Below are positions 14,505 through 22,995 of a DNA stretch of 33,863 nucleotides, piece after piece. Made by a program: the position numbers and the translations under genes. The notes under the pieces are model-generated. The model saw only the letters and a program-made list of their open reading frames with translations. It had not been told where the DNA came from and made no database searches. Within the stretch, counting starts at the first letter, position 1. The number at the start of each line of letters is the position of its first letter. This DNA is from CAIMUM01 sp034429715 (lineage in GTDB: Bacteria; Chloroflexota; Dehalococcoidia; GIF9; UBA5629). The stretch lies in contig DAOUFR010000115.1 in NCBI GenBank assembly GCA_034429715.1, positions 1-33,863 on the forward strand, written 5' to 3'.

Positions 14505-16106
14505 ATGAAAAGAGATTTTAAAGCGATTTCCGGAAAAACCTTCGACGTGATCGTGATAGGGGGCGGCATAGTCGGGGCGGGCGTGGCGCGGGATACCACC
14601 CTGCGCGGACTGGACACGCTGCTGCTGGAGAAGGACGATTTCGGCTCGGGCACAACTTCGCGTTCCACCCGGCTGATACACGGCGGGCTGCGCTACCTGC
14701 GCCAGCTTGAGTTCGGGCTGGTGCGACAGGACCTCAGCGAAAGGGAGGTGCTGCTGCGCATCGCCCCACATCTGGTATATCCGCTGTCCTTCTTCATCCC
14801 CATACCTACGCTCAGCCTTAATGTGGCTATGTTTATGGGCACCACGCTCTATGATGTGATCTCCTTCGATAAGACGCTGCCCAACCATAAATATTTAAGT
14901 AAAGCCAAAACTCTGTCAGAGGAGCCCGGCCTCAAGGTCAAAGGGCTGCAGGGCTCGTATGTATACTCCGATTGCGCCATACCTCTGACGGAACGGCTCA
15001 ACTGGGAGACCGCTCTGTCCGCAGCCGAGTACGGTGCCACCGTGGTCAACCACGCCAGGGTCACGGGCGTGCTGCGCGAGGGCAACCGTATCACCGGCGT
15101 GGAAGTGAAGGACCAGGTCAGCGGTGAGACACTGCAGGCCAGGGGAAGGCTGGTGGTCAACGCCGCCGGCCAGTGGGTCGATATTATCAAAGAGATGCTG
15201 TTCAAAAACAAGCCGCCCTACCTGCGCCGCACCAAGGGTGCACATATCGTGATACCCCAGGTATCAAAGCACGCGCTGGTGCTCTTCTCCCCGCGCGACG
15301 GCCGCCTCTTCTTCGTCATCCCCTGGGAGGGCTTCTCGCTGGTGGGAACCACCGATACTGACTATAAGGACGACCTGGACGCGGTCTACGCCACCAGGGA
15401 GGACGTGGACTATATACTGGAAGGCCTTCACCTGGCCTATCCGGAGGTCGGCATTGACGACGTCCACTATGCCTATGCTGGACTGAGGTCACTGGCGCTC
15501 AAGCCCGGCAAGTCGGCCTCGGACACCTCACGCAGCCACGAGGTAGTCGACCACACTAAACGCGATCATCTTGAAGGCCTGGTCAGCATATTGGGTGGCA
15601 AGATCACGGCCTACCGCGCGGTGGCCAGGGACGCCGCCGATTTGGTCTGCCGCAAGCTGGGCAATAAGTCCCGCTGCGTCACCGGCGAGAGGCCTCTGCC
15701 CGGTGCGCCCGCCATGACCTCCGCCGAGATAATCCATATGGCTGAAAGAGAAAACGTTTCCACCCCGACCGCCACACACCTTTCCCGCATCTACGGTTGC
15801 AGGAGCGGTGAGGTCCTGGCCATGGCCGGGAACGATAAGTCCGGCCTGAGGCCGCTCAGCCCGGGTGGGCCGGATATCCTGGCGCAGGTCAGGTACGCGG
15901 TACAGAACGAGATCTGCATGACGGTAAGCGATTTCATGCTGCGGCGCAGCGCGGTGGGACTGCGTAAAGACCTGGGCATGGATGCAGTGCCCACGGTCGC
16001 CGCCGAGATGCAGAAGCTGCTCGGTTGGAGCGACGGGGAAAAAGAACGGCAGGTACAGGAGCACAACTCCGCGGCCTCACTGGCGCGGCGCTTCAGAAAC
16101 CCGTAA
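14505..16106 (+). CDS. glpD: FAD-dependent glycerol-3-phosphate dehydrogenase
   Basis: A 533-residue flavoprotein that oxidises glycerol 3-phosphate to dihydroxyacetone phosphate and passes electrons to the membrane quinone pool. The FAD-binding Rossmann motif VIVIGGGIVGAGVARD is at about 15-30, followed by the GlpD signature TTSRSTRLIHGGLRYL. The C-terminal domain contains DFMLRRSAVGLRKD, characteristic of the GlpD/GlpA family. The length fits aerobic-type GlpD; the partners GlpB and GlpC are absent. AAAGGTG precedes the ATG. It lies 15 bases after glpK. In an anaerobe the electron acceptor would be menaquinone or a respiratory chain not seen here. Confidence 0.97.
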   Translation: MKRDFKAISGKTFDVIVIGGGIVGAGVARDTTLRGLDTLLLEKDDFGSGTTSRSTRLIHGGLRYLRQLEFGLVRQDLSEREVLLRIAPHLVYPLSFFIPIPTLSLNVAMFMGTTLYDVISFDKTLPNHKYLSKAKTLSEEPGLKVKGLQGSYVYSDCAIPLTERLNWETALSAAEYGATVVNHARVTGVLREGNRITGVEVKDQVSGETLQARGRLVVNAAGQWVDIIKEMLFKNKPPYLRRTKGAHIVIPQVSKHALVLFSPRDGRLFFVIPWEGFSLVGTTDTDYKDDLDAVYATREDVDYILEGLHLAYPEVGIDDVHYAYAGLRSLALKPGKSASDTSRSHEVVDHTKRDHLEGLVSILGGKITAYRAVARDAADLVCRKLGNKSRCVTGERPLPGAPAMTSAEIIHMAERENVSTPTATHLSRIYGCRSGEVLAMAGNDKSGLRPLSPGGPDILAQVRYAVQNEICMTVSDFMLRRSAVGLRKDLGMDAVPTVAAEMQKLLGWSDGEKERQVQEHNSAASLARRFRNP

Positions 16107-16191
16107 GGCCGGGATATATGCCCGCATATGAAATGCGCCGCCTATCAATTGCCGGACTTTTTCGATATTATTTATATAAGGAGGTACGGAT

Positions 16192-17958
16192 ATGAGAATA
16201 AAGGTGCTGGCGATCACCGCCCTTTTAGCCATTGTCCTCAGCCTTATCCCCGCCGGCGTGGCTACGGCAGCAAGCATGAGCCCCGCTATGGGCGTCTGCG
16301 GGCTTGAAGTGACAATCACCGGTCTCACGGAGGGAAACTCGTACAAGATCAAGTGGGACGCGGAAGTATATAAACAGGGGGTGGTGGGCAGCGGCGGCAG
16401 CATATTCTTTGTAGTGCCCGAGGCATACGGGGGAGAGCACCCCGTCATAGTGGAAAGCCCCAGCGGCACCCAGGCATTTTCGGGCAATTATATCGTCGTA
16501 CCGAATATTACTATCGATCCCAATTCCGGTGAGGCCGGTAAAGAGATAACCGTGGCCGGCTTCGGCTTCGGCGTGAGCGAGGATGATATCGCAGTCACGT
16601 ACGACGGAACAATCATTAAGAGCGGCATCTCGGCTGATGAAAACGGGGCCTGGAGCACCTCCTTTGCCGCTCCCGTTTCAGCGCGGGGCACGCGCGCCAT
16701 CGACGCATCCGGCGATACCACCAAGGGTTCGGACGTGGCCGATAAGAATTTCACTATCAGCCCTGTGGTCGAGATGGACCCCACTTCAGGGGGTGTCGGC
16801 ACGCAGGTCACGATAACAGCCACCGGTTTTGCCACGGCGGAGGGCGGGATCAAGGTACTCTTCTCCGATAAAGAGGTGAGGTCCAACATGACCGCCGAGG
16901 TCAACGGGTCCTGGAGCACCAGTTTCGCTGTTCCTCCTTCCACCCGGGGCGGCCATATCGTTAAAGTGCAGGGCAATACCACAGCTTCCAGCGATATACC
17001 CGATATGGTCTTCACGGTAGGCCCGGCGGTGTCCATCAACCCCACCAGCGGCGCCGTTGAGGACAATATCAAGGTGAGCGGCAGCGGCTTCGCCAATAAC
17101 GAGACTGCCATCGAGGTCACTTTCGACGGCAAAACCATCGAGCGCAATCTGTTGGCGGACGATAACGGCAGCTGGTCCGTGGAAACCAAGGTACCGCCCT
17201 GCGGCAGCGGACCTCACAATGTCGCAGGCTATGGCAGGATCACTCCGGCGGCGGACATAACGCCGGCCATCTTCACCACAGAGGCGGTGCTCACCATTGT
17301 ACCCAAGAGCGGCAGCGTTAAAGATGAGCTGAGGGTAACCGGCTCCGGCTTCAACGCAGGCAAGGACTACTCAATCTCATGGGATGGCACATCGGTTGCC
17401 AGCGGATCGGTCAACGAATCGGGCAGTTTTCAGTCCATTTTCAAGGCGCCCGGCGGCAAGAGCGGTTCGCTGACCGTCACAGCCACCGACACCAAGGGGT
17501 CCACAGCTTCCACCACCTTCATCATGGAGAGCACTGCTCCCGATACTCCTCAGATCTCCTCGCCCAAGGACGGCGCGACGGTCGGCTTCATGGGCGATAC
17601 CAAGGTAGCTTTCAAGTGGAGTGAGGAGACAGATCCCAGCGGCGTCACCTACGACTTAGAGGTTAGCGAGGGTTCCAATTTCGCCAAGACCCTTATTTCG
17701 CACGCCAAGCTGGCCGACGCCAAATACACGCTGACGGAGGCCGAGGCGCTGCCCAACGGGGAATACTACTGGCGTGTAAGGGCCGTTGACGGCGCGGGCA
17801 ATGCCAGCGATTGGACTTCCGCCACCTCGGTAAAGGTCGGCTTTATGACCACCAACACGCTGGTATTCATCGCCATCGGCATAGTGGTACTGCTGATACT
17901 GATCATGGTTTTGCCCAGGGTACTCAAGAAGAGACGCCCTAAGAGCGATTGGGAATAG
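16192..17958 (+). CDS. IPT/Ig-repeat surface protein with C-terminal membrane anchor
   Basis: A 588-residue exported protein. A signal peptide (about 1-25, ending AATA) precedes an N-terminal beta domain and four tandem ~90-residue IPT/TIG-like repeats, each opening with P-x-S-G-x-V/A and x-V-T-G-x-G-F. An FN3 domain follows (about 445-545, YDLEVSEGSNF, YYWRVRAVDGAGN). A single helix (LVFIAIGIVVLLILIMVL) and basic tail KKRRPK anchor it. AAGGAGG precedes the ATG. It is probably a cell-surface adhesion or structural protein. A strong terminator follows at 17991. Its plan resembles that of the anchored protein at 703-1689, though the sequences differ. Confidence 0.87.
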   Translation: MRIKVLAITALLAIVLSLIPAGVATAASMSPAMGVCGLEVTITGLTEGNSYKIKWDAEVYKQGVVGSGGSIFFVVPEAYGGEHPVIVESPSGTQAFSGNYIVVPNITIDPNSGEAGKEITVAGFGFGVSEDDIAVTYDGTIIKSGISADENGAWSTSFAAPVSARGTRAIDASGDTTKGSDVADKNFTISPVVEMDPTSGGVGTQVTITATGFATAEGGIKVLFSDKEVRSNMTAEVNGSWSTSFAVPPSTRGGHIVKVQGNTTASSDIPDMVFTVGPAVSINPTSGAVEDNIKVSGSGFANNETAIEVTFDGKTIERNLLADDNGSWSVETKVPPCGSGPHNVAGYGRITPAADITPAIFTTEAVLTIVPKSGSVKDELRVTGSGFNAGKDYSISWDGTSVASGSVNESGSFQSIFKAPGGKSGSLTVTATDTKGSTASTTFIMESTAPDTPQISSPKDGATVGFMGDTKVAFKWSEETDPSGVTYDLEVSEGSNFAKTLISHAKLADAKYTLTEAEALPNGEYYWRVRAVDGAGNASDWTSATSVKVGFMTTNTLVFIAIGIVVLLILIMVLPRVLKKRRPKSDWE

Positions 17959-17990
17959 CAACAATTAATGGACCTGCTACAGTAATTCAA

Positions 17991-18021
17991 AAGGCCCGTC
18001 ATATGACGGGCCTTTTTCTTT
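17991..18021 (+). terminator. Strong intrinsic terminator
   Basis: A perfect 24-base palindrome at 17991-18014 (arms AAGGCCCGTCAT and ATGACGGGCCTT) is followed by TTTTTCTTT-type sequence. It ends the surface-protein gene at 17958. The next gene is convergent (stop at 18160), and the near-symmetrical flanks could allow weaker use in the other direction. Confidence 0.9.
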
Positions 18022-18159
18022 GGCTGGTAGAATCCAGCCGTTGTATTAGCATAATTCCAGTTATGACATACCCCAGCCAAGACAAAACCAGAGACATGCC
18101 TGGAATTATCCAGAACAGACCCCGGCTTTACCCTCTAATTTTATATGGCTGAAACCCGT

Positions 18160-18942
18160 CTATTGCGAAATGCTGTAAGCTACCTGGACGTTAAGTGTTA
18201 TCCTGGTCTCACCAGCGCTGATTGGCGGCAATTCAGAAGGCGCCGGTAGCGCTATCATTCCCGCCGCTCCCATATTCATTATTCCCCTGTTGTAGATAAC
18301 CGACGACTGGTCACCTTCTACAACATAGGTCGGTTTACCGAGGGTAACCCCGGCAAGGGTGGCAAGCTGCTCAGCTTTTTTCCTGGCGTTAGCCATAGCC
18401 TTCTCCCTGGCTTGCTGGTAGTAATTGGCCGGATCTTCCACGGAGAAGCCAATATCACTTATACGGATGAGGTTTTGCCCTGCCTGGACAACCGAGTCAA
18501 TAGTGGCGCCAACTTTGCCGGTATCTCTTATCTTGACCGTTACCATGTTGGTAACCTGATATCCTGTGATAATTTCCGTTTGCGTCTTTTCATCCCACAT
18601 GGTCCGCTGGTTGATGCTGAAAGACCCAGTCTGGATATCCTTCTGGGCTACCCCGCTATCGGCCAGGGCTTTCATCACTCTGGTCATCGCATCCGAGGCT
18701 TTGGCCTGAGACGCCGCTACGGTTTCTTCCTGCGAGACAATACCAAGTCTCAATAGGGCGATATCAGGGATGGCAGCAACCTCGCCACTACCGCTCACCC
18801 AGATACCTTGCGCCTGCTGGCTGATTTGAATTTGCGGCGTCACATCCTGAGCCGCAGCCGGACTGCCGCATCCGGTAAAACCGGGCGCCACCGGAATTAA
18901 TGCTAATCCCAGAATGACGGGTAAAAACCATTTCTTTTGCAT
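18160..18942 (-). CDS. SIMPL-domain (DUF541) lipoprotein
   Basis: A 260-residue exported protein of the SIMPL family. The signal peptide ends in FTGC (Cys25), a likely lipobox. The family body begins with the strand VSGSGEVAAIPDIALLRLGIV and continues through the DVQTGSFSI-like strand (KDIQTGSFSINQ), GYQVTNMVTVKIRD, and ARKKAEQLATLAGVTLGKP, ending in LNVQVAYSI. AGGAGG lies six bases before the ATG. Family members form secreted or periplasmic oligomers of poorly known function. It stands alone between a convergent surface-protein gene and the sigma/anti-sigma pair. Confidence 0.9.
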   Translation of the reverse strand: MQKKWFLPVILGLALIPVAPGFTGCGSPAAAQDVTPQIQISQQAQGIWVSGSGEVAAIPDIALLRLGIVSQEETVAASQAKASDAMTRVMKALADSGVAQKDIQTGSFSINQRTMWDEKTQTEIITGYQVTNMVTVKIRDTGKVGATIDSVVQAGQNLIRISDIGFSVEDPANYYQQAREKAMANARKKAEQLATLAGVTLGKPTYVVEGDQSSVIYNRGIMNMGAAGMIALPAPSELPPISAGETRITLNVQVAYSISQ

Positions 18943-19047
18943 ACTAACCTCCTAAGGGTTTTTTTAAAATTATTTTATTATGTTCTCTGCATTTTCTTTA
19001 TATATATACAGTTCAGAACCAGAAGTTCATTTCCTCCCGACAACGGA

Positions 19048-20115
19048 TCAGGGAACTTGAAAATGGAAAACCCATGGTCCAGCCAGCCGCTTTCTATCGC
19101 TCTCCGGATGAGTCCCACCCTCCTGACTGCCTGGCTTAACCGCAGGTTCGCGGAATACCAGTTCGCTGACCGTCACTGCCCATTCCCCAGGCTGACCCGT
19201 GAAGTCCCCATTGAAATATTGCTCAGAGGATGTTTCCTTCACTCGACCAATACTGCTCTTCATGGAATCGCCGCCAGCAGGCTTTAAGGATGTTATGAGC
19301 AAGGGTGTGTTCTTTCTGTCGTCGTATGGGGGTGAGAAACTAAAAACGGCTCGGGTTGCCCAGGGGCTTATGACAATCTGCTCCAGTGTGATAGGCACAC
19401 CCGCCGCTTCCACTGTCTGCCCGATATGAATGACCTTGCCGGAGTGGAAAGGTACTTTAAAGTCGAATATGAAGGGACCCACCGACGTCTGGTCTTCTCC
19501 GGGCACCACCGAATCTGCTACTGAGGTTTCCAGCCTCAAGCTGAGTCCTGAAGGTGCTCTCTTCACGGAAGAAGCATCGAATGCAGTTATCATTGCCACA
19601 CGTTCGGATGGAGCCCAACTGCCCAATATAACGTCGGAGCCTGGCACAACGCCCATGCCAATCATAGGATAAAGGCTTTGACCGTCAGCCGTTGAGAGCT
19701 TACCTGCGTCTGCGTAGTATCTTGCCCCAGGTCCGTTCACTGTGAACCCTACCAGCACTACATTTGAATCGGCATAGACCCGCTCAAGCTTGACCGTAAC
19801 ACCATCGATGGTCTGGCTTAAATCGAGTTCCTGGGCCAGTCCCGCCACCTCAACATCCGGAGCGAATCTCTGGAAAAGCTCGCTGATAAGAGAGCTGGCG
19901 CCATAAGCTGTTCCACCGATCAACAAAATGATAAGGGGCAAAAGCGCCCACGCCAGGCGGGTTCTGGGCATGTGACCTAACCAGCGCGAGCGGCGTTGCT
20001 GTTCGCCCAGATGTGAAATCGCATTATCCCACCATTCGCGGGATGGTTCTACCTCCTTAATTTCTGCCAGGAAATGACTTCGAAGCTCTTGCTCGATTAT
20101 TCCCCTATTATCCAC
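19048..20115 (-). CDS. Membrane anti-sigma-like protein (DUF4179-like)
   Basis: A 355-residue single-pass membrane protein. A short N-terminal cytoplasmic part (about 1-50, with an amphipathic helix SREWWDNAISHLGE) would hold the sigma factor. A helix at about 54-76 (LAWALLPLIILLIGG) is followed by a large extracytoplasmic beta-rich domain (TVKLERVYADSNVVLVGFTV) resembling DUF4179. The GTG at 20115 is the best start because GGAGG is seven bases upstream; a longer in-frame start at 20151 would sit before that site. It overlaps the sigma gene by eight bases. Role as its anti-sigma partner is inferred from this arrangement. Confidence 0.82.
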   Translation of the reverse strand: MDNRGIIEQELRSHFLAEIKEVEPSREWWDNAISHLGEQQRRSRWLGHMPRTRLAWALLPLIILLIGGTAYGASSLISELFQRFAPDVEVAGLAQELDLSQTIDGVTVKLERVYADSNVVLVGFTVNGPGARYYADAGKLSTADGQSLYPMIGMGVVPGSDVILGSWAPSERVAMITAFDASSVKRAPSGLSLRLETSVADSVVPGEDQTSVGPFIFDFKVPFHSGKVIHIGQTVEAAGVPITLEQIVISPWATRAVFSFSPPYDDRKNTPLLITSLKPAGGDSMKSSIGRVKETSSEQYFNGDFTGQPGEWAVTVSELVFREPAVKPGSQEGGTHPESDRKRLAGPWVFHFQVP

Positions 20116-20680
20116 GGTTTTTCCTCCTATCTCCCAACAGTTCGTCGTCACGAAGTATTACGCCAAGACGATCTACTGCCCGGCTCAAGCGTGACTTGAT
20201 AGTACCTTCCCGTTGTCCCATGACTGCTGCCACTTCCGGTACCGTGAGGTCAGAAAAGTAGCGTAATACCACTGCTTCCCTCTGCTCGGATGGTAACATC
20301 TTCAGAGCTTGCCTCAGGTGCTGGCGCTCTTCATCCCTGATCAGCGCAGACTCGATTTCCTCCGGGTCGTCCGCCACTTCAGATGCCTGTTCCAGAGGTA
20401 CAGTAGGCAATTGATTTTTCCTGTATTGCTGTTTTACTTCGTTCACCACGATACGCACCAGCCACGATTTGAGGCTACCGCGCAGACGCGTGGAAGGCAA
20501 ATGTTTCCACATCTGTATGAGCGCACTCTGCACTGCATCTTCCGCCAGACCACGGTCCCTTGTCATCAGGTACGCGGTGCCGAAGAGCACCCTGCTATGC
20601 TGTTCTACGAGCACGCGAAATGCCTCTTTATCTCCATTCTGACAACGATGGACAAGAGCCGCTACTTCAGACTCATTCAA
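20108..20680 (-). CDS. ECF sigma-70 family RNA polymerase sigma factor
   Basis: A 190-residue ECF sigma factor. Region 2 is at about 15-90 (DKEAFRVLVEQHSR, DRGLAEDAVQSALIQMW for -10 recognition). A variable linker leads to region 4 at about 125-178 (LPSEQREAVVLRYFSDLTVPEVAAVMGQREGTIKSRLSRA), the helix-turn-helix for the -35 box. The start is TTG at 20680: an in-frame stop lies just upstream and no Shine-Dalgarno sequence is visible. A six-codon ATG frame overlaps this start (see findings). It is followed directly by the membrane anti-sigma-like gene. The signal sensed is unknown. Confidence 0.93.
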   Translation of the reverse strand: MNESEVAALVHRCQNGDKEAFRVLVEQHSRVLFGTAYLMTRDRGLAEDAVQSALIQMWKHLPSTRLRGSLKSWLVRIVVNEVKQQYRKNQLPTVPLEQASEVADDPEEIESALIRDEERQHLRQALKMLPSEQREAVVLRYFSDLTVPEVAAVMGQREGTIKSRLSRAVDRLGVILRDDELLGDRRKNRG

Positions 20681-20943
20681 CGGGAGCGCTCATTTTTGAA
20701 TGACATACAGTAAAGATGCAGATTTTAATTAAATCGTTCCATCAACTTGACGATTATCGTAATAGAAGCCAACTCTCAGAACCACATATCATGACATTGC
20801 CAATTCTTTACTCTGTCAAAGTAATTCTTGGGACAGTTAACCTCCACCCTTTTTATGTGACATCTGCAGTTCAGAATCTCCCCGGTGCTTGAGGCGCACA
20901 ACGTCGTAGCATCAATCGTACTCACGCCTGTGCGTTGACTTTG
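20681..20943. other. Intergenic region upstream of the sigma gene
   Basis: This 263-base gap lies between the sigma-factor start and the stop of the ferredoxin-like gene, both on the minus strand. A GGAAC at 20736-20740 (minus strand) could be part of an ECF-type -35 box, but no well-spaced -10 partner was found. No gene is seen. Confidence 0.4.
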
Positions 20944-22041
20944 TTAATCCTGCGCCATTTCACTCAGTGATGAGATGAGGCTGGCGTTGAGCTGGCGCCA
21001 ATCTTGCGGCGGGACCGGGGCATTGTCACGCTCCACCAGTGTCAGCGAGCCGCTGGGACAGGTGGAAGAGCAAAGTCCGCAGCCGATGCAGCGGTTACTG
21101 TCGAACAAGAGTCGGCCGTCGTTCATCGTCAGGGCTTCCATGGGACATCTCTCCACGCAATCACCGCAGGCTATACAGCTGTCGGCGTCAAAGGCGGTGA
21201 TGAATCCGGAGACCGCGGCTGAGCCCTTCATGTTGAATTTTTTCATGCTCTGCAGTATGCCACAGTGGCAGGAACAGCAGTTGCAGACGAACTGAACATA
21301 TTTGCTCATATTGCTGGAGCAGTGGACCAGACCGGCCTCTTCGGTGCGGCGCAGTATGGCGCGCGCCTCGTCCTTGCTGATCAGCCTGCCGAACTTCCTC
21401 TCGGACATATACCTGGCATCGGGCCCGAATCCCATGCACACATCCTTGGGCTTGGTGCAGGGGCGTCCCAAAAGCTCGCCGTGGTGCCGGCAGTAGCAGG
21501 TCCCCACCGCGATGTACTCGGCCTTATCTATGTACTGCGAGACTTTATCGTAAGGATGGATCTCGAAAGTCGCCGGTATCTCTTTTTCCACGCTGATCAC
21601 GCGCGCTACAGGGAAAGGGACGGGAGTTTTTGTGGAACTTGAGCTGTAGTTGTCCAGGGCCTGGAAATAGTCTTCGAAGAGGTGCGCCAGCCTGACCGCC
21701 CTTTCGCTGACATCGCCGCTGAGGAACTGCATCTCGAAGATGCCGGGCAGCAGCGGCAGCAGGCTGTAAAAGCGGAGACTATTTTTATCGAAGGTATAGA
21801 CGAGGCCTTTGTCTGCCATTGTTTCAAGATGTGATCTCACCTTGCCGGCATCTTTCCCCGCCTTAATGCCTATTTCTTCGGCGGAGGCGGGCATAATGGG
21901 CATGGCAACGGCCAGGTCGGCCTCCTCCTGCGAGAACAAATAGTCTATTAATGCGAAAAATTCCGGGCTTTTAATGGCGGGCATCGAACCGCCGCGCATC
22001 TGGATGGCTGTTCTGAGGTTCTCTAACCTGTGATCCGGCAT
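20944..22041 (-). CDS. Winged-helix/poly-cysteine protein with two 4Fe-4S ferredoxin motifs
   Basis: A 365-residue cytoplasmic iron-sulfur protein. Residues about 25-100 resemble a winged-helix domain (ASAEEIGIKAGKDAGKVRSHL, then MADKGLVYTF). A middle domain has a first cysteine set at 182, 184, 195 and 202 (TCYCRHHGELLG, DVCMGFG) and a second, CNCCSCHCG, at 253-260. The C-terminus is a bacterial-type ferredoxin with two CxxCxxCxxxCP motifs (289-299 and 318-328). It is likely an electron-transfer or redox-sensing protein; the partner is unknown. I chose the ATG at 22041, since the longer frame to 22086 runs into tRNA-Val. No clear ribosome site is seen. Confidence 0.82.
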   Translation of the reverse strand: MPDHRLENLRTAIQMRGGSMPAIKSPEFFALIDYLFSQEEADLAVAMPIMPASAEEIGIKAGKDAGKVRSHLETMADKGLVYTFDKNSLRFYSLLPLLPGIFEMQFLSGDVSERAVRLAHLFEDYFQALDNYSSSSTKTPVPFPVARVISVEKEIPATFEIHPYDKVSQYIDKAEYIAVGTCYCRHHGELLGRPCTKPKDVCMGFGPDARYMSERKFGRLISKDEARAILRRTEEAGLVHCSSNMSKYVQFVCNCCSCHCGILQSMKKFNMKGSAAVSGFITAFDADSCIACGDCVERCPMEALTMNDGRLLFDSNRCIGCGLCSSTCPSGSLTLVERDNAPVPPQDWRQLNASLISSLSEMAQD

Positions 22042-22071
22042 TATACGATTTCTAAAATTCAATAGTGGACA

Positions 22072-22148
<77 letters not shown>

Positions 22149-22163
22149 CCCGGACCACATGGC

Positions 22164-22192
22164 ATTTTATCAACGGCTATATCCATAGTCAA
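22164..22192 (-). promoter_or_regulatory. Promoter of tRNA-Val
   Basis: On the minus strand TTGACT (22187-22192) and TAAAAT (22164-22169) are 17 bases apart. The tRNA 5' end at 22148 lies about 16 bases after the -10 box, leaving a short leader for RNase P. The same transcript may continue into the ferredoxin-like gene. Confidence 0.7.
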
Positions 22193-22221
22193 GGATGGAA
22201 CGGCTGGCGCCCGGACTGCGG

Positions 22222-22452
22222 CTATACTTTGGTTGACAGTTTAGCGTTTCCCGTCAACGAAACGTGGACGTTGCTGCCGCACTTGGGGCAGGTCACCTCT
22301 ATGGTGATGACCGGCTGGCGCATGACCCTTTCGATCAGTGTGGATACCATGGTATCGAGCTGGTCGATGCGCTTGTACATCATCTCCAGGCGTTTTTCCA
22401 TCTGGGCCAGTTTATCAAGCTGCTGTTCGGCGTCCTCGATTTTTTTATCCAT
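22222..22452 (-). CDS. Small coiled-coil protein with a CxxC knuckle
   Basis: A 76-residue protein I do not recognise. Residues 1-44 form a heptad-rich helix (AEQQLDKLAQMEKRLEMM), likely a coiled coil. The tail has a single CPKCG knuckle (Cys55, Cys58) between beta-strand-like segments (ITIEVTCP, NVHVSLTG). One knuckle per chain suggests that a dimer or oligomer could complete a four-cysteine zinc site; this is inference. It is cytoplasmic, with no signal peptide. The ribosome site is weak (CGGGA). It is 90 bases downstream of the 107-residue gene and may share its transcript. Confidence 0.65.
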   Translation of the reverse strand: MDKKIEDAEQQLDKLAQMEKRLEMMYKRIDQLDTMVSTLIERVMRQPVITIEVTCPKCGSNVHVSLTGNAKLSTKV

Positions 22453-22541
22453 ATCCCGGCATCCGTATTTTTATTCCGGTATAGAAATGAAAGAGGAGAA
22501 ATCGTCAATTCCTCCTCTCGGTGATATCGCCTAACCCAGGT

Positions 22542-22865
22542 TCACAGGCTCTTTTCCTGGACTCCCATGGAATTGAGCTCGTCGTGATCTTCTTTGATCT
22601 GGGAGTCGAGCAATCCGGTCATCTTGGATTCGAGCCATTTCTTGTAGGCTTCCTTGGCCTGTGGTGAATTCCTCACCGCGATCTTGGCAGTCTCCCATTC
22701 CTCAAGAAAGAGCTGGCCCAGGCGTTCGTCTTTGAGTGGAAACTCAACATCCATCAAAGCCTCCGCCCGCTCGATTATCCTGTTCATAACCGCCCTCTTG
22801 AGGCGGTCGATCGAAAGCAGTTCCTGGTCTTCGTAAGGCCGTGAAACGAATTGATCGGTTGCCAT
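22542..22865 (-). CDS. Small helical hypothetical protein
   Basis: A 107-residue protein of unknown function. It is almost wholly helical and charged (RLKRAVMNRIIERAEALM, EAYKKWLESKMTGLL), without cysteine, signal peptide or membrane segment. A clear GGGAGG precedes the ATG and a near-consensus promoter (TTGACA-17-TATTAT) lies upstream, so expression looks real and possibly strong. It is transcribed divergently from tRNA-Gly(TCC), and the 76-residue knuckle protein follows on the same strand. Confidence 0.75.
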   Translation of the reverse strand: MATDQFVSRPYEDQELLSIDRLKRAVMNRIIERAEALMDVEFPLKDERLGQLFLEEWETAKIAVRNSPQAKEAYKKWLESKMTGLLDSQIKEDHDELNSMGVQEKSL

Positions 22866-22900
22866 TAGTACGACCTCCCGTTCATGCTTTTTCTGACTTT

Positions 22901-22929
22901 ATAATAAGCTGCCAGGTATGCAATGTCAA
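22901..22929 (-). promoter_or_regulatory. Promoter of the 107-residue helical protein
   Basis: On the minus strand TTGACA (22924-22929) and TATTAT (22901-22906) are separated by 17 bases. The -35 box and the four bases after it (TTGACATTGC) are identical to those of the opposing tRNA-Gly promoter. Confidence 0.75.
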
Positions 22930-22939
22930 GCCATTTAAT

Positions 22940-22953
22940 AGCAGCATACTGCT
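22940..22953. promoter_or_regulatory. Inverted repeat between divergent promoters
   Basis: AGCAG-CATA-CTGCT lies between the -35 boxes of the two divergent promoters, nested inside the larger GCAATGTCAA/TTGACATTGC inverted repeat (22920-22929 and 22954-22963). It could bind a dimeric protein acting on both promoters. Confidence 0.4.
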
Positions 22954-22983
22954 TTGACATTGCTGATAGCGGCGGGCTACAAT
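22954..22983 (+). promoter_or_regulatory. Promoter of tRNA-Gly(TCC)
   Basis: TTGACA (22954-22959) and TACAAT (22978-22983) are 18 bases apart. The expected transcription start is a few bases before the tRNA 5' end at 22996. Confidence 0.75.
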
Positions 22984-22995
22984 GGTTGCCTGTTC

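Noticed and set aside
20736..20740. GGAAC as ECF -35 box for autoregulation of the sigma gene
   Set aside because: The nearest TCTG-like -10 is about 13 bases away, too short for the usual ECF spacing, so the evidence is insufficient.
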